From NCBI GenBank assembly GCA_977017575.1, contig CDRNVI010000012.1:1116001-1180000 (forward strand): a stretch of 64,000 nucleotides of DNA, written 5' to 3'. The notes under the pieces are model-generated. The model searched no databases. It saw only the letters and a program-made list of their open reading frames with translations, and was not told the DNA's origin. The stretch comes from Paramoeba atlantica (lineage: Eukaryota > Discosea). The translations under genes were made by a program, and so were the position numbers. Positions 30,939 through 41,448 of this stretch are shown here, piece by piece (position 1 is the first letter of the stretch; each line of letters begins with the position of its first letter).

Positions 30939-32597
30939 AAAATCGAAAACTATAAAGGTTTCGTATACCTAGCAGTCCGCGGGGTACACTCAACACAATT
31001 ATTTGTGTAACAAAAAGCAGGAAAACAAAAATTTGTGAATTTTTTATTGTGCAACATTTTTAAAAATGGAAATTTTATTTTAACTTTCTTGACCAAATTC
31101 TAAAATCGAAACTGTTTTTTAGCCTAAACGAGGGTCCGGTTTAGACTACCTGTGATCTTGTACCATACCGGAGGTGGTGTGGTATTGTGACCCAGGACCA
31201 ATAGCATACCCCCCTGGTTTTTAGCATTTCCCCCTGATTCTCTTTAGCAGTTGTGCTTAAGATATATGGTTGTGCCCTAGAAGTGTTGTGGAATATATGA
31301 GTTCTTTCCTATATATGGTTCTCAGGGTTGTGCCCTATGGTTGTGCCTAAATCCTTTTTTGATTGTGTTTAACTTTCTTTTCAAACGCAATATTTTATTA
31401 GTACTTATCACACGTCCGAATATACACACACATTACATTACTATTCATACCGAATTACCTTCATACCATTACTATTCCAAATCTGTCTTTGAATGGTCTA
31501 GCTTACCAGTGACCGTCCGGAGCAATCCGGAATGATTCGGGTTGGATTGGATTTATCCATACCGCCCACATTTCCTTCAACAAAAAAATTTCTCTACAAA
31601 TATTTGTGCAACAAAAATTTGTGAATTTTCTATTGTGCAACAATTTCAAAAGTTGCACAATCAAAAATTGACAAATTTTGCGAACGCTGTAATCAATACC
31701 CAAGAGTTCTTTTGTTGACCTCCTACAGAAAAATTTTGCTTTTCGAAGCTGACCACTTTAATTCTGACTGCGTCTGAAATATTCGGTAGGCAGAACAGCA
31801 CTGCTAGATCTTGAAATTCTAAATGCAGAGAAAGTAGAACTAATAAGTAGAACATAGAATTAATCAAACTAGCACTAAACTCTATTTGTGCGAGCTAATA
31901 ACTTGTACTGTGGCAACCTTTTTGCTCTTCATTCGTCTTCGTCTTTGTGTTACCTCCTTGCATCTCCTTTACGGAGATAAGTCACTGTCAGCGGTGGATC
32001 ACAATTACTTCTTGAATTCAACAAAAGTTCTTCACAAACTGTAGAAAAAACTCCGCATCGGTTCTTACGACCTTTACGAAGTCACGCCGCTTCAGAGATG
32101 AAATATTCCTGAACTTCCATGCGTGATACTTCGCCGGTAACAACCGTAAAAGTAGTGGAAACGGTGTGGTGTGTGTACGTCACGAAAGTAGTACGCTTAG
32201 TCTACTCCCGGTACCACGTATGCACATTCCAAATCCCCTTGAGCCCGCTTGGGCCTTGACGAGGTGAAGAGAAACCATGCATTACACATATTTTTTTATA
32301 TCATGATTTTTCAGAGACGCTCTATACGTCCACTGGGTCGTTCTGCGAACTTTTCTAAATCTCTTTCTAAGATGTTTCTACACATTTTTTAGGTATCAAA
32401 CATGTTTTTAGACCAAAATACAAATTTGTAGATAAACAACAAAAACTTAAAACAAAATAGAAATTTGATAAAACCATGCTACTTGATTTGTCATGTCAGA
32501 AGGTCCTTTTTATCTTTACACCTCTGCTTTATTTTTAAATAATTAAAAAGATCTTTACTCTCCCTTGTTTGTCGAATTATTCGGACTTACATTTTTA
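30939..32597. repeat. Gene-free stretch with inverted and dispersed repeats
   Basis: AAAAATTTGTGAATTTTTTA runs into TTGTGCAAC at 31026-31056. It recurs at about 31614-31643 in direct orientation and at 31652-31680 inverted, so 31026-31680 may be an old element with about 30-bp ends. TTGTGCCCTA-type pieces repeat at 31260-31350. A copy of the 230-bp dispersed repeat is at 32058-32289. Confidence 0.55.
32058..32289 (-). repeat. 230-bp dispersed repeat, copy 1
   Basis: From CGGTTCTTACGACC to CATGCATTACACAT. Nearly identical copies lie at 51288-51530 and (partial) 50825-51009, all in the same orientation. In this copy the minus-strand reading frame that is open in the 51.3-kb copy is broken. Confidence 0.8.
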
Positions 32598-34592
32598 ATG
32601 GGAAACTCGGCGTGTGCCTCTAGAATGGGTATCAACTATCTCCTAGTGTTAATCTTCCAGGGTTGCTTGACTCCAATTTGCTACACTTCTGAAAACAGCG
32701 ATAATGGCTTTGTCAAGAAAGTTGAAATGACAGCGAAAGCTCAAGGGGTGAAATTTGGCTCGGTCAGCTCACGAAGGCCTGCTGGCGCAACTTCTTCTCT
32801 TGACCTCTTACAAGCTGATAGGCAAAATCAGTTGCAGGATCCAGTTGCAGTATCCGCTTCCGCACTTATTTCCATGAGAAGTAACTCCCGCACCGAACTT
32901 CCGCCTCCAACAGTGATGGGAACTCTCATACAGTACATTAAAAACCCTCACGCAAGTTGGCTCAGTGCTCAAAGTCCCTGTCATGCTTACGGAGTTTCTT
33001 GTGACAAGGAGCATAACGTCATAGAGATTTCTTGGTCAAGTCTTAAACTTCACGGTAATCTGACGCTCAGCGCTTTACCGCGTACGCTACACCGTCTGAG
33101 TGTGTCTCAAAACCGTTTACGTGGCTCGTTGCAGCTTTCCACTCTACCTCCGAAATTGCGGTCTTTAGATTTGAGTAATAATATATTTTCTGGAAACGTA
33201 GCAATTGATGACACAGATGAAAACGAAAGTAGCGAGGATAGCCAAGAGACGGGAGACGCTTTAATGTGGCTTCCCCATGGTCTACGTGTTTTAGATTTAA
33301 GCCATAACGAATTCATTGGGCATTTTTCATTCTCCGCGCTTGCATCAGTGGGAATTCTGTTTCTAGATATTAGTCACAACAAGTTTGAGGGGGTTGCGGA
33401 ATTGGCTCAACTCTGGAAGGATATGTATTACCTGCGGATTAGTCATAACTCCTTTTCCTCTTTACGTCTCGGAAACATTCCAGCCAGTTTGCACACATTT
33501 GAAGCCAGTCATAACCGCATTCAAGGAGCAGTTGACTTTGCAGCTCTCAATCCGAACCTCAGCACACTGGATCTATCGTGCAACATGCTCACCGAATCGC
33601 TTGATCTTTCAGCTCTTCCGCGTGGGTTGCGAAACCTTTCTCTCAGCAATAACACATTTGTGGGACCTATACTCTTGCAACATCTTCCCCCACAGCTACG
33701 AATTCTGCAGCTTGACAACAACGCTCTGTGGGGAGCCGTCGATTTCAGTCACTTGCCTTCTACGCTCGATCATTTGGACTTGTCGAACAATAAGTTGGAC
33801 GGAAAGCTTTCGTTGACTTCACTTCCTACGCCATTGCTTCGTCTAGACGTTTCACAAAATGCTTTTTCAGGTGGCATCGACTTACGTGACTTGCCGCCTC
33901 AGCTACGCGAGTTAGATTTGTCCCGCAATCGCCTTGAAGGGTCGTTGGGGAATTCTCTACGCGAACTTCCTGCCACACTCTCTGTGTTAAATCTCTCACA
34001 AAATGCACTTCACGGTGTTCTCGATGTTTGTGCACTTCCCCTTCATCTCCTGGAATTAGATGTCTCGGGGAACAACTTTGATGGCGAGATTTCTCTTGGG
34101 GCTCTGCCCTCAGCGCTGCGTTTGCTTGACATGAGCGGAAATGCCTTCTTCGGCAAGCTTCGTCTGGAGAATCTACCCCCGCACCTGGGGTATTGCTCCT
34201 TTACCTCTAACCATTTTTCCGGTCTTGTCACTCTACAGGGGTTGCCTGCTTCTCTCTTTCACCTTGATCTCAGCCACAACAATTTTGAAGGAAATCTGGA
34301 GGACCTTGCACTCAGCCCCACGCTGGACACTTTGCTACTCGCACACAACGGATTTAATGGAGTGCTAGACTGTCGGATAGTTCCTCCTTCTCTCACAGTA
34401 CTTGACCTCTCGCACAATAGTATCGCGGCTGTCAATCACGAGGATGCGCTCTCGCAGGAGATGGAATTTTTAGATCTCAGTGGGAATCGACTTCAGGGAG
34501 AAGCTGATCTAGATCACTTCCCACCACGATTGTTTTTTGACCTTAGCGAAAATCGAGATCTGCGTTGTGTTTCGGAAGTCACTTCGTATTAG
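32598..34592 (+). CDS. Secreted or surface LRR protein with about 20 repeats
   Basis: 664 residues from ATG 32598; ATG 32625 is an alternative and would put the signal peptide GINYLLVLIFQGCLTPICY right at the start. A polar region is followed by the family cap (VMGTLIQYIKNPHASW, then CHAYGVSCDKE, then ISWSSLKLHGNLTLSALP). About 20 leucine-rich repeats of 21-24 residues span 165-655, with consensus LPxxLxxLDLSxNxFxGxxDLxxLP. One repeat carries a 20-residue acidic insertion (DDTDENESSEDSQETGD). There is no C-terminal membrane span. The intact signal peptide and full repeat array make this the best-preserved family member in the window, and probably the template for what the shorter ones once were. 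Function is likely binding at the surface or outside the cell; ligand unknown. Confidence 0.82.
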   Translation: MGNSACASRMGINYLLVLIFQGCLTPICYTSENSDNGFVKKVEMTAKAQGVKFGSVSSRRPAGATSSLDLLQADRQNQLQDPVAVSASALISMRSNSRTELPPPTVMGTLIQYIKNPHASWLSAQSPCHAYGVSCDKEHNVIEISWSSLKLHGNLTLSALPRTLHRLSVSQNRLRGSLQLSTLPPKLRSLDLSNNIFSGNVAIDDTDENESSEDSQETGDALMWLPHGLRVLDLSHNEFIGHFSFSALASVGILFLDISHNKFEGVAELAQLWKDMYYLRISHNSFSSLRLGNIPASLHTFEASHNRIQGAVDFAALNPNLSTLDLSCNMLTESLDLSALPRGLRNLSLSNNTFVGPILLQHLPPQLRILQLDNNALWGAVDFSHLPSTLDHLDLSNNKLDGKLSLTSLPTPLLRLDVSQNAFSGGIDLRDLPPQLRELDLSRNRLEGSLGNSLRELPATLSVLNLSQNALHGVLDVCALPLHLLELDVSGNNFDGEISLGALPSALRLLDMSGNAFFGKLRLENLPPHLGYCSFTSNHFSGLVTLQGLPASLFHLDLSHNNFEGNLEDLALSPTLDTLLLAHNGFNGVLDCRIVPPSLTVLDLSHNSIAAVNHEDALSQEMEFLDLSGNRLQGEADLDHFPPRLFFDLSENRDLRCVSEVTSY

Positions 34593-35110
34593 TGAGCATA
34601 ATTTTAGAAAGTGTAGATGAATTTATTTAGAAGATGAAGAATAGAAACTGAAAATAGAATTCAAATTCTAGAGACATAAAATACATGTATGTGCATAGGT
34701 TAACTATAGTTGGAAACGCTCATGTACAACGTTTAGATCGTAGAGTGACCAATAAATTTTATCTCTTCTTCGTACAAAATTGGTTTGGGCTAAGGCATGA
34801 GTCGCTATTCCATTTCTATACTTGACCCACTAACCCTATTTTTATGGCGCAGAAACGAATTTTCTAGAATGCCGTTTTGTCGCTTAAAATGTATAAAGTC
34901 TTTACCTTCTTCACTAAAGATTTTAAAATTAGTAGATTGTTTGCAGTATGATCTGTATTAAAGTGTTATCAATTTCACCAGTAGCGAACTGCAAACTCCA
35001 TTCTTCAGATTATTACGTGGAAATGGTAAAATACTGGAAATTAAGAATTAGGGATTTTTATCCATATTGAATAGAAGTATCAGACCTAGAAACTTAGCAA
35101 TTATTGGTCA
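34593..35110. other. AT-rich spacer
   Basis: No gene, repeat or RNA recognised. Confidence 0.4.
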
Positions 35111-36175
35111 ATGGAAGAAGAGTATGAAGTTCAGATTAACGCGGAAGACGTTGAAGATAATAAAAAAGATTGCAAAAGTGAAAAAGGGGATCTTTCTTCC
35201 GAGGAAGAAGATGCTTTGCGTTCTCTGCTTAAAGAGGCTATTAATGACGACCGCATAAACATTGATATTCCTCCAATGCGCCTATTTTATTTTCATGTTC
35301 TTTCAAAAAGTCTGACACAACTTGACTGCACGGATGTTATATCACTCTCCGTGCGACGCAATTTACTTCACCAACTTAGCCCGTTTCCTTTTAACATTAA
35401 AAGAACGCTTACCGAACTTGACCTCTTTGATAACAAATTGTTGCACTTGGGGCACATAAATCACATGCCTCATTTGCAAAAACTAGACTTGAGTTACAAT
35501 CAGATTACGTCGATTCCCTCGGATGCTCTTCAGGATCTGCCTTCACTTCAAGAACTCTATCTCATCGAGAATCAAATTTCTAACACAGAAGGCTTAGTTC
35601 ATCTTTCCCGTCTGCGTCTGCTTGAGCTTGGTGGAAATCGTCTTCGTCACATTCCACACGAAATCAGCTCGCTGCATGATCTTGAAGAACTGCATCTTGG
35701 AAAAAATAAAATACACACGATTGAAGGCTTGGAGGATGCAACACGTCTGCGCGTGTTGTCGCTTCCAGCTAATCGGATCAAACATGTTGGTGAGGGATTG
35801 CGACAAAATCTCTCCCTACGAGAGATTTATCTTTCGGAAAATTGTATCGCACACATTGAGGGCTGTGATCACCTTCCTTTTCTAAGGCTCGTAGACTACT
35901 CACGGAATCCTATAGAATCCTTGAACGGAGTAGAAGGCCTATCGAGGGACACGATGGAGGAATTCTGGCTCAGTGAAGGCAAACTTGAGCTGTGGGACGA
36001 ACTTCGAAAGTTATCTTCTCACGAGAAACTCCACACAGTGTACTTTCTGGGAAATCCGTTAGAACGAAATGACGTTCGATACCGTGCTAAAGTGACGCAT
36101 TTGCTTCCCCAGCTTCGGTTTGTGGACTCTTGGCCTATTGCTTCTCGGGCCACAGGGGGTTCTGTGTATAAATAG
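35111..36175 (+). CDS. SDS22: SDS22-like LRR regulator of protein phosphatase 1
   Basis: 354 residues. An acidic N-terminus (1-45) precedes about ten 22-residue SDS22-type repeats (LTELDLFDNKLLHLGHI, LQKLDLSYNQITSIP, LQELYLIENQISNTEGL, LRLLELGGNRLRHIP, LEELHLGKNKIHTIEGL, LRVLSLPANRIKHVGEG, LREIYLSENCIAHIEG). The C-terminal cap GNPLERNDVRYRAKVTHLLP and LRFVDSWPI follows the PPP1R7 pattern (NPL...YR.KV...LP.LR.iD). Binds and positions the PP1 catalytic subunit in nucleus and cytosol. Unrelated in repeat type to the surface LRR family nearby: no signal peptide and no N-terminal cap cysteines. Confidence 0.88.
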   Translation: MEEEYEVQINAEDVEDNKKDCKSEKGDLSSEEEDALRSLLKEAINDDRINIDIPPMRLFYFHVLSKSLTQLDCTDVISLSVRRNLLHQLSPFPFNIKRTLTELDLFDNKLLHLGHINHMPHLQKLDLSYNQITSIPSDALQDLPSLQELYLIENQISNTEGLVHLSRLRLLELGGNRLRHIPHEISSLHDLEELHLGKNKIHTIEGLEDATRLRVLSLPANRIKHVGEGLRQNLSLREIYLSENCIAHIEGCDHLPFLRLVDYSRNPIESLNGVEGLSRDTMEEFWLSEGKLELWDELRKLSSHEKLHTVYFLGNPLERNDVRYRAKVTHLLPQLRFVDSWPIASRATGGSVYK

Positions 36176-36471
36176 ATGACTTTACAACCTTGGATAAATT
36201 GCACTCCTTGGGCTCATGGATGTCTTCATGTTTTTTGTCCTCGTAGTGTACATACATACCCACATACTGTATCTGTTTTTCGATCTCAAATGATGCATTT
36301 TTTCTCTTTCTTAATTTTCTTCATCTAATGAGTCGATAGGGAAAAGAGAATACAGAAAAGAAGGAGATCACATTTCTTTAGTTACCTGTAAAATGCAAAG
36401 CGGTGTGTAAAGAATTTCTGAAAGATTACTTGTGTAATAATTTACGATAGATTTGTTTACATTGGGATTAT

Positions 36472-36903
36472 ATGGATCGTCTTTATGACATTCAAGATAG
36501 CACGAAAATGGGATTTGCGTTTCTTGTTTGCGGTGCAGCGTTCACTTTCTTGGGTATTGTGCTTTTCTTTGATGGTACACTGATGACAATGGGAAGCTTG
36601 ATTTCACTTGTAGGCATCGTACTCGTCATCGGGACGCGTAGGTTTCTTTCTTATTTTAGTGATCATACCAAGTGGCGGGGAGGGGGGCTCTATCTTTTTG
36701 GTGTGTTTTGTGTACTTCGGGGTCACGCCTTTGTTGGTGTTTTGCTGCAGTGGTTCGGGGTACTCAATCTTTTTGGAAATCTTTTTCCTTTTTTGTTTAC
36801 CGTGCTTCAAGGAGTACCTTATGTAAGCACAGTTTTGCGCCAACCTACAGTCGAGGAATATATTGGCCATAGGCTATGTGGAGTACGTCGCAGTAATGTG
36901 TAG
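36472..36903 (+). CDS. GOT1: GOT1-like Golgi vesicle transport membrane protein
   Basis: 143 residues with four hydrophobic segments. The family pattern is clear: KMGFAFLVCGAAFTFLGIVL, then FFDGTLMTMGSLISLVGIV, then LVIGTRRFLSYF, then KWRGGGLYLFGVFCVLRGHA, then a final segment around NLFGNLFPFLFTVLQGVP. GOT1/SFT2-type proteins sit in ER and early Golgi membranes and assist vesicle traffic and fusion. Length matches the family (about 130-145). The C-terminal tail is longer and more basic than usual. Confidence 0.9.
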   Translation: MDRLYDIQDSTKMGFAFLVCGAAFTFLGIVLFFDGTLMTMGSLISLVGIVLVIGTRRFLSYFSDHTKWRGGGLYLFGVFCVLRGHAFVGVLLQWFGVLNLFGNLFPFLFTVLQGVPYVSTVLRQPTVEEYIGHRLCGVRRSNV

Positions 36904-37409
36904 CTTGGTGTCATTTCGTTGTCATGATTATTCATTTCACACTGCACTTTTGGCTTCTTTTGACTACTACCTGTAGCGTTCGGTAACGCATGTCTATGAC
37001 TGGACAAACCGTTGATTGTTGTGATCTCATAGTTATTCCTTGTTATCCCTGCATGACGTGTGTCTTGCCCCAATGAGAAAAAAGGAGACGTCCGTTGGAG
37101 TGTCCAAAATTTGTCAGCTGAACACACCAAAGTATTGTTTGATTCTCCCGGAAATTCAAATCCACACGTGATCCTTGAATCCCCTCGCACCTTAAGTGCT
37201 CTTTAATGTGCTTCTCGAAGCAGATCCCCGTAGCTAGCTTGCGAAAGATGTGCTTTTTACTTTTTCGTTACAACGTAAATAACACGTACCTTTGAAGAAG
37301 TGTGTCCCAACTCGAGTACACGATAATGTAAGAAATTCTTTGTTAGCATTATTTGAAATAAGTGTCTACCTTTAGTTACATTTCTTTGTTTTCTTTATTT
37401 TCTGCGGTC
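36904..37409. other. Spacer
   Basis: No gene or repeat recognised. Confidence 0.4.
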
Positions 37410-40400
37410 ATGTGGCGTATCTCAACTCGGCGTATTCTTTCGACAGACCCCCTCACCGTTCTCATGCGATGGTGTGGATCTTCTACAACAACGGAAACGC
37501 TGACTGGCCCACTTACAGCGAAAATAAGCAAATCTTCACGAAGTACATTACCAGCGCTTTCAATTGATGAAGTAGCCAAAGCGCTTACCTCACTTCGTCG
37601 TGAGCATCAACACACGCTTTCGGCAAAGCAAAAATCCGATACGCGTAAAAAAGCTTTGAAACTCCTTCCTCGGGGCAAGACTGACCACTCAGAAGTGACT
37701 TCAAAAGCGACATGGATTTGGCTTAACAACGGTGTTTACTTTCACGCTCGTCACGAATCCATCGAACCTTACATAACGTGGGCTCTTGAGTGTCCCGACA
37801 AGATTGATAAAGAACATTTTCCGGCTATCTTAAATTCTCTTTCGCATATTTTCCGTCCCGTACAATCCACAGGTCAGCCTCCTGTTATCGGAATCTCTGA
37901 ATCTCTTAAAGAAAAGGCACGTCAGGTATTTGAGGGAGACTTTCTTTCCGTTGCGCTTAAACTCACTCAGTCTGGTCCTATGAAGGGTGTTGACGCTATT
38001 CTTCTTGTCTCGGCTTTCTCGCGCATGAGTGTACTGGAAGACACATTGTACGAAAACCTCGCAAAGTTGCTTCAACCGGAGTTGCCCAAGCTCAAGTTCG
38101 GAGAGCTTGCCAACGTCGCCTCTAGTCTGGCCCGTGTCAGTGTTTTCCCGGAAGAATTCTTTGAAAAAATGCTTCCCCGAGCAAAAGCTACCGTTGCAGT
38201 GGGTAGTCCGAAGGAGATCTCAACTTTGGGAAACGCAATTCTCCGCTCGGGAGCGGAGGACAAGGATTTTTTTAATCTCGCAGCCGTTGCTATGACTGGA
38301 CGCGTCCGTCGTTGTAAATCATATGAGCTTGCAGGGCTGATTAACACTTTTGCAAAGGCCGGAGTGGTGCACGAGGAGACGTCGAGGAGTCTCGTGGAAT
38401 TTGCATCCATTGTTGGAGTGATACATTTCACACGCACCGAGATTTGTTTTGTTTTGCCCGCTATATTGAAATTACCAGCAAAATCTGCAACGCTTTTTGA
38501 AGTACTTGCGCCACGTGTGGTCAAAGAATTAATTCCTACATTAAAGGCATCGGAGGTCCAGGCTCTTTTCTGTGCATACGCTAAAAGCGAGAGTCGAAAA
38601 ACCGGAGAAGTCATTCGAGCTTTACTATCGAAAATCGAAGAATTCAATGATGAATACGGTTCTCAAGAGGCATTGACACTTTTAGACGCTTTGACGAGAC
38701 TTCCTTGGGTACTGTCACGTGCAGAACTTAACTCCTTGTACAAGTCCTTTGAGTTCCGAGCCATGTCTCGTCTCCTTGAGGGTGGAGTCACCGAAGTTGT
38801 TTCTTTTGTTTCTATCTTGTCCCGGGACTCTGAATCATTCGCAATCATGCCAAACATAGTAAAAACGTGTCGTGAGCAGTTAAAGCAAAATCTCTCATCT
38901 ATTTCCGTTCAAGAACTTTCTGTTCTTACGAACGCTCTGAGTCGAGATTGCTGTAAATTTCTTCTCAACGAAGAGATATCCGCCTCTTTGATGGAACAAT
39001 GTCAACGTTTGCTTCCAGAATGCAAAGCTATTGATATTGCTGCTCTTTTGTCTTTTCTGACCAGCGCTAATGCCCAAGGTGGGGAAGCCTTTAGTCGAGA
39101 GGCACTGAAAGCTGTGTCATCCGCTATTCCCCATATGGGAACTACGGAGCTCTCCACTACGGCAAATAGTATCTCCCGTATTTCGATACCCGAAGCTTGT
39201 GACGTGGAACTGTGGAAGAGAATCGAGGACCACGCATGTAAACTAAAAGGAAAGCTTACGGCTACACAAATTGGTGGTCTCATGTCTGCGTTTGTTCGAG
39301 TGCAAATCACTCCGAAGCGATTTTTTAGCGAAATAGTAGACCCACTGGTCACGAGACACGCCATGAGTTTAAGTGCACATGAGCTTTGTGAAATTCTTGG
39401 AGCCTACGCAAAACGCAATTTTGAAGAGGATACCGTTTTTGCGTCCTTAGCGGATCGTGTCTGCCAAGTGGCTCCTCAGTGCACCACACATGAGCTCTCC
39501 ACGATACTCCACAGCTTTGCGAAGTTTGGCATTCGGAACGAGACTGTGTTTTACGACTTCCTACCCCACGTACTGCGGCACGCACCAAAAATGAAGTCTG
39601 CGGAACTCTCTACCGTCATTGTCGCATATGCTCGAATTGGAGTGTGGAATTTACGTGTGTTTACAGCCCTAAGCGAGCGAATGAAGGAAATCCTTGAGGA
39701 GTGCAGCACGCAGGACATTGCCAGCGTTCTCAACGCCTTCGCCAACATGGATATGAAGGACGAGGCGTTCTTTCGGGCATGCGGCGATCGTGTGGTGCAG
39801 CTCTCGACTCAGTGTACTCCACGTGAGATGGTGAGTATTCTCCATGCCTTTCACGAGGTCGATTTCGAACATGATGCACTGTTGAATGAGTTTCTCACCC
39901 GGCTCTCTGCGGAGAACGTGGCACAAAGCCTCTCCATCGGGGACTGCATCTTCATAGCGACCAGCATGCCACGGATTCGTCGCAACGTGGACGAACGCCT
40001 GGCGACTATTTACGACGCCCTCGCACGACGTTTCACCCGAGAGGCCTCACTCCTTCTCCCCACCGCCCTGGCCAGTATCCTCCACGCATTCTACCGCAAA
40101 CGGATCACCGTCCCCTCCGCCGGAGCCATGTTCGAAGCCCTCACCCTCCGTGCCGCCGCGGACGTCGAGAACTACCAAATCCGCAACCTTGCCATTCTCC
40201 TCGGGGCCGTCACCAAAAGCGAGAACGCGTCTCACGTCCCCCTTGCGGCCTTTGTCCCTCGTCTGCTCCAACTCATCCCCCAGTGCAACGCGCATAACCT
40301 TATGACCGTCTCCACCGCGTTCGCGTCGGAATCCGAATCCCTCATCCGTTCCCGAGCCGATACCCCAGACCACAGGGAGGAGAATCCGCATCGTTGCTCT

Positions 40401-41156
40401 CCTGGAACGGCCACAAATGAAGGCGAGGGGTGGGGAGAAGGAGATGGAGGAGCTGGTGGTGTTGGCGTAGAGAGCCACGAGGACGTCCCCTCCCCCCTCG
40501 ACCCCGAGTCCTCCGAACAGGTCCTCGACGCCCTCCTGGCCCGCACCCTCCACCTCCTCCCCTCCCTACGCTCCTACGAGCTCGCCTGGACCCTACGCAA
40601 CCTCACCCTGCTCTCCGCCGCCTCCGGGTCCCTCGAGACCGACCGCGACACGCTGCTCCGGGTCCTCGACAAGGTCAAGGCGCTCCACCCCCACCTCGGG
40701 GGCCGGGACTGCGGGAATCTGCTGCGGGTGTGCGCGCTGCTCGGGGTGGACCCCGGGGAGGAGGTGGTGGAGCTGGTGGTGGGGCGCGCGGTGGTGACCC
40801 TGACCCAGACCCCGCCGCGGGGGGTCGCGGAGACCCTGGACGCGCTGCGGGTGATGGGGAAGGTGGTGCCGGAGTACTTGGGGCGGGTGGTGGGGGAGTA
40901 CCGGCGCACGAGGGGGTTTGAGGGGCAGAGGGGGGAGGTGAGGAGGGTGGTGGAGGAGGCGCTGGGGTATTTTGGGGTGGACTTGGGGGTGGGGGGGAAG
41001 GGGGGGGAAAAGGGAGAAGGGGAAAAGGGAGAGGAGGAAAAGGGAGAGAAAAGGGGGGGGGAGGGGATAGGGGGAGGAGGGGGAATTTTCACATCCATGG
41101 AGAGTGGGAAGGAGGATAGTGTGGTGGATAAGGTTGCAGAAAGGGTTGTGGAGTGA
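37410..41156 (+). CDS. Giant mitochondrial helical-repeat (OPR/FASTK-like) RNA-binding protein
   Basis: 1248 residues from ATG 37410; MWRISTRRILSTDPLTVLMR is a strong mitochondrial presequence. The body is a long run of 35-38-residue paired-helix repeats with a recurring E-L-A/S-x-[IVL]-[LV]-x-[AS]-[FL]-A-[KR] core: ELANVASSLARVSVFPEEFF, ELSTTANSISRISIPEACD, ELCEILGAYAKRNFEEDTVF, ELSTILHSFAKFGIRNETVF, ELSTVIVAYARIGVWNLRVF, DIASVLNAFANMDMKDEAFF. This is the octotricopeptide/heptatricopeptide type found in organellar RNA-stability and mitoribosome proteins. No RAP nuclease-like domain is visible at the end. The last 60 residues are Gly/Glu/Lys runs. Predicted to bind mitochondrial RNA or ribosome intermediates. 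Composition is normal to about 40000, then sharply C-rich and, after about 40700, G-rich. Confidence 0.75.
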   Translation: MWRISTRRILSTDPLTVLMRWCGSSTTTETLTGPLTAKISKSSRSTLPALSIDEVAKALTSLRREHQHTLSAKQKSDTRKKALKLLPRGKTDHSEVTSKATWIWLNNGVYFHARHESIEPYITWALECPDKIDKEHFPAILNSLSHIFRPVQSTGQPPVIGISESLKEKARQVFEGDFLSVALKLTQSGPMKGVDAILLVSAFSRMSVLEDTLYENLAKLLQPELPKLKFGELANVASSLARVSVFPEEFFEKMLPRAKATVAVGSPKEISTLGNAILRSGAEDKDFFNLAAVAMTGRVRRCKSYELAGLINTFAKAGVVHEETSRSLVEFASIVGVIHFTRTEICFVLPAILKLPAKSATLFEVLAPRVVKELIPTLKASEVQALFCAYAKSESRKTGEVIRALLSKIEEFNDEYGSQEALTLLDALTRLPWVLSRAELNSLYKSFEFRAMSRLLEGGVTEVVSFVSILSRDSESFAIMPNIVKTCREQLKQNLSSISVQELSVLTNALSRDCCKFLLNEEISASLMEQCQRLLPECKAIDIAALLSFLTSANAQGGEAFSREALKAVSSAIPHMGTTELSTTANSISRISIPEACDVELWKRIEDHACKLKGKLTATQIGGLMSAFVRVQITPKRFFSEIVDPLVTRHAMSLSAHELCEILGAYAKRNFEEDTVFASLADRVCQVAPQCTTHELSTILHSFAKFGIRNETVFYDFLPHVLRHAPKMKSAELSTVIVAYARIGVWNLRVFTALSERMKEILEECSTQDIASVLNAFANMDMKDEAFFRACGDRVVQLSTQCTPREMVSILHAFHEVDFEHDALLNEFLTRLSAENVAQSLSIGDCIFIATSMPRIRRNVDERLATIYDALARRFTREASLLLPTALASILHAFYRKRITVPSAGAMFEALTLRAAADVENYQIRNLAILLGAVTKSENASHVPLAAFVPRLLQLIPQCNAHNLMTVSTAFASESESLIRSRADTPDHREENPHRCSPGTATNEGEGWGEGDGGAGGVGVESHEDVPSPLDPESSEQVLDALLARTLHLLPSLRSYELAWTLRNLTLLSAASGSLETDRDTLLRVLDKVKALHPHLGGRDCGNLLRVCALLGVDPGEEVVELVVGRAVVTLTQTPPRGVAETLDALRVMGKVVPEYLGRVVGEYRRTRGFEGQRGEVRRVVEEALGYFGVDLGVGGKGGEKGEGEKGEEEKGEKRGGEGIGGGGGIFTSMESGKEDSVVDKVAERVVE

Positions 41157-41448
41157 ATAGATAAGAGTCGGTATGAGAAAAATAGGAATTAGGTAACCCA
41201 TCACATTATACTATGTATGTAGTCTTGTGGTTGTTTTGCTATAACTGCGTTAGTTTCACCCTCTTACGCTTGCCCTTATCGCACTATTGTGCTTTTGTAA
41301 AGTTTTGGCGAAACAACTTAAACGGCTATGATCTGTTACTTTATTTCAGAATCTCTTGAATCAGTTTAGAATCACCCTTTTTTTCTTCTCACTCTTTCAC
41401 GTTTTCTCCTTTCTCACTTTTTCTTTCTTTTTTAAAACAACCAATTCT

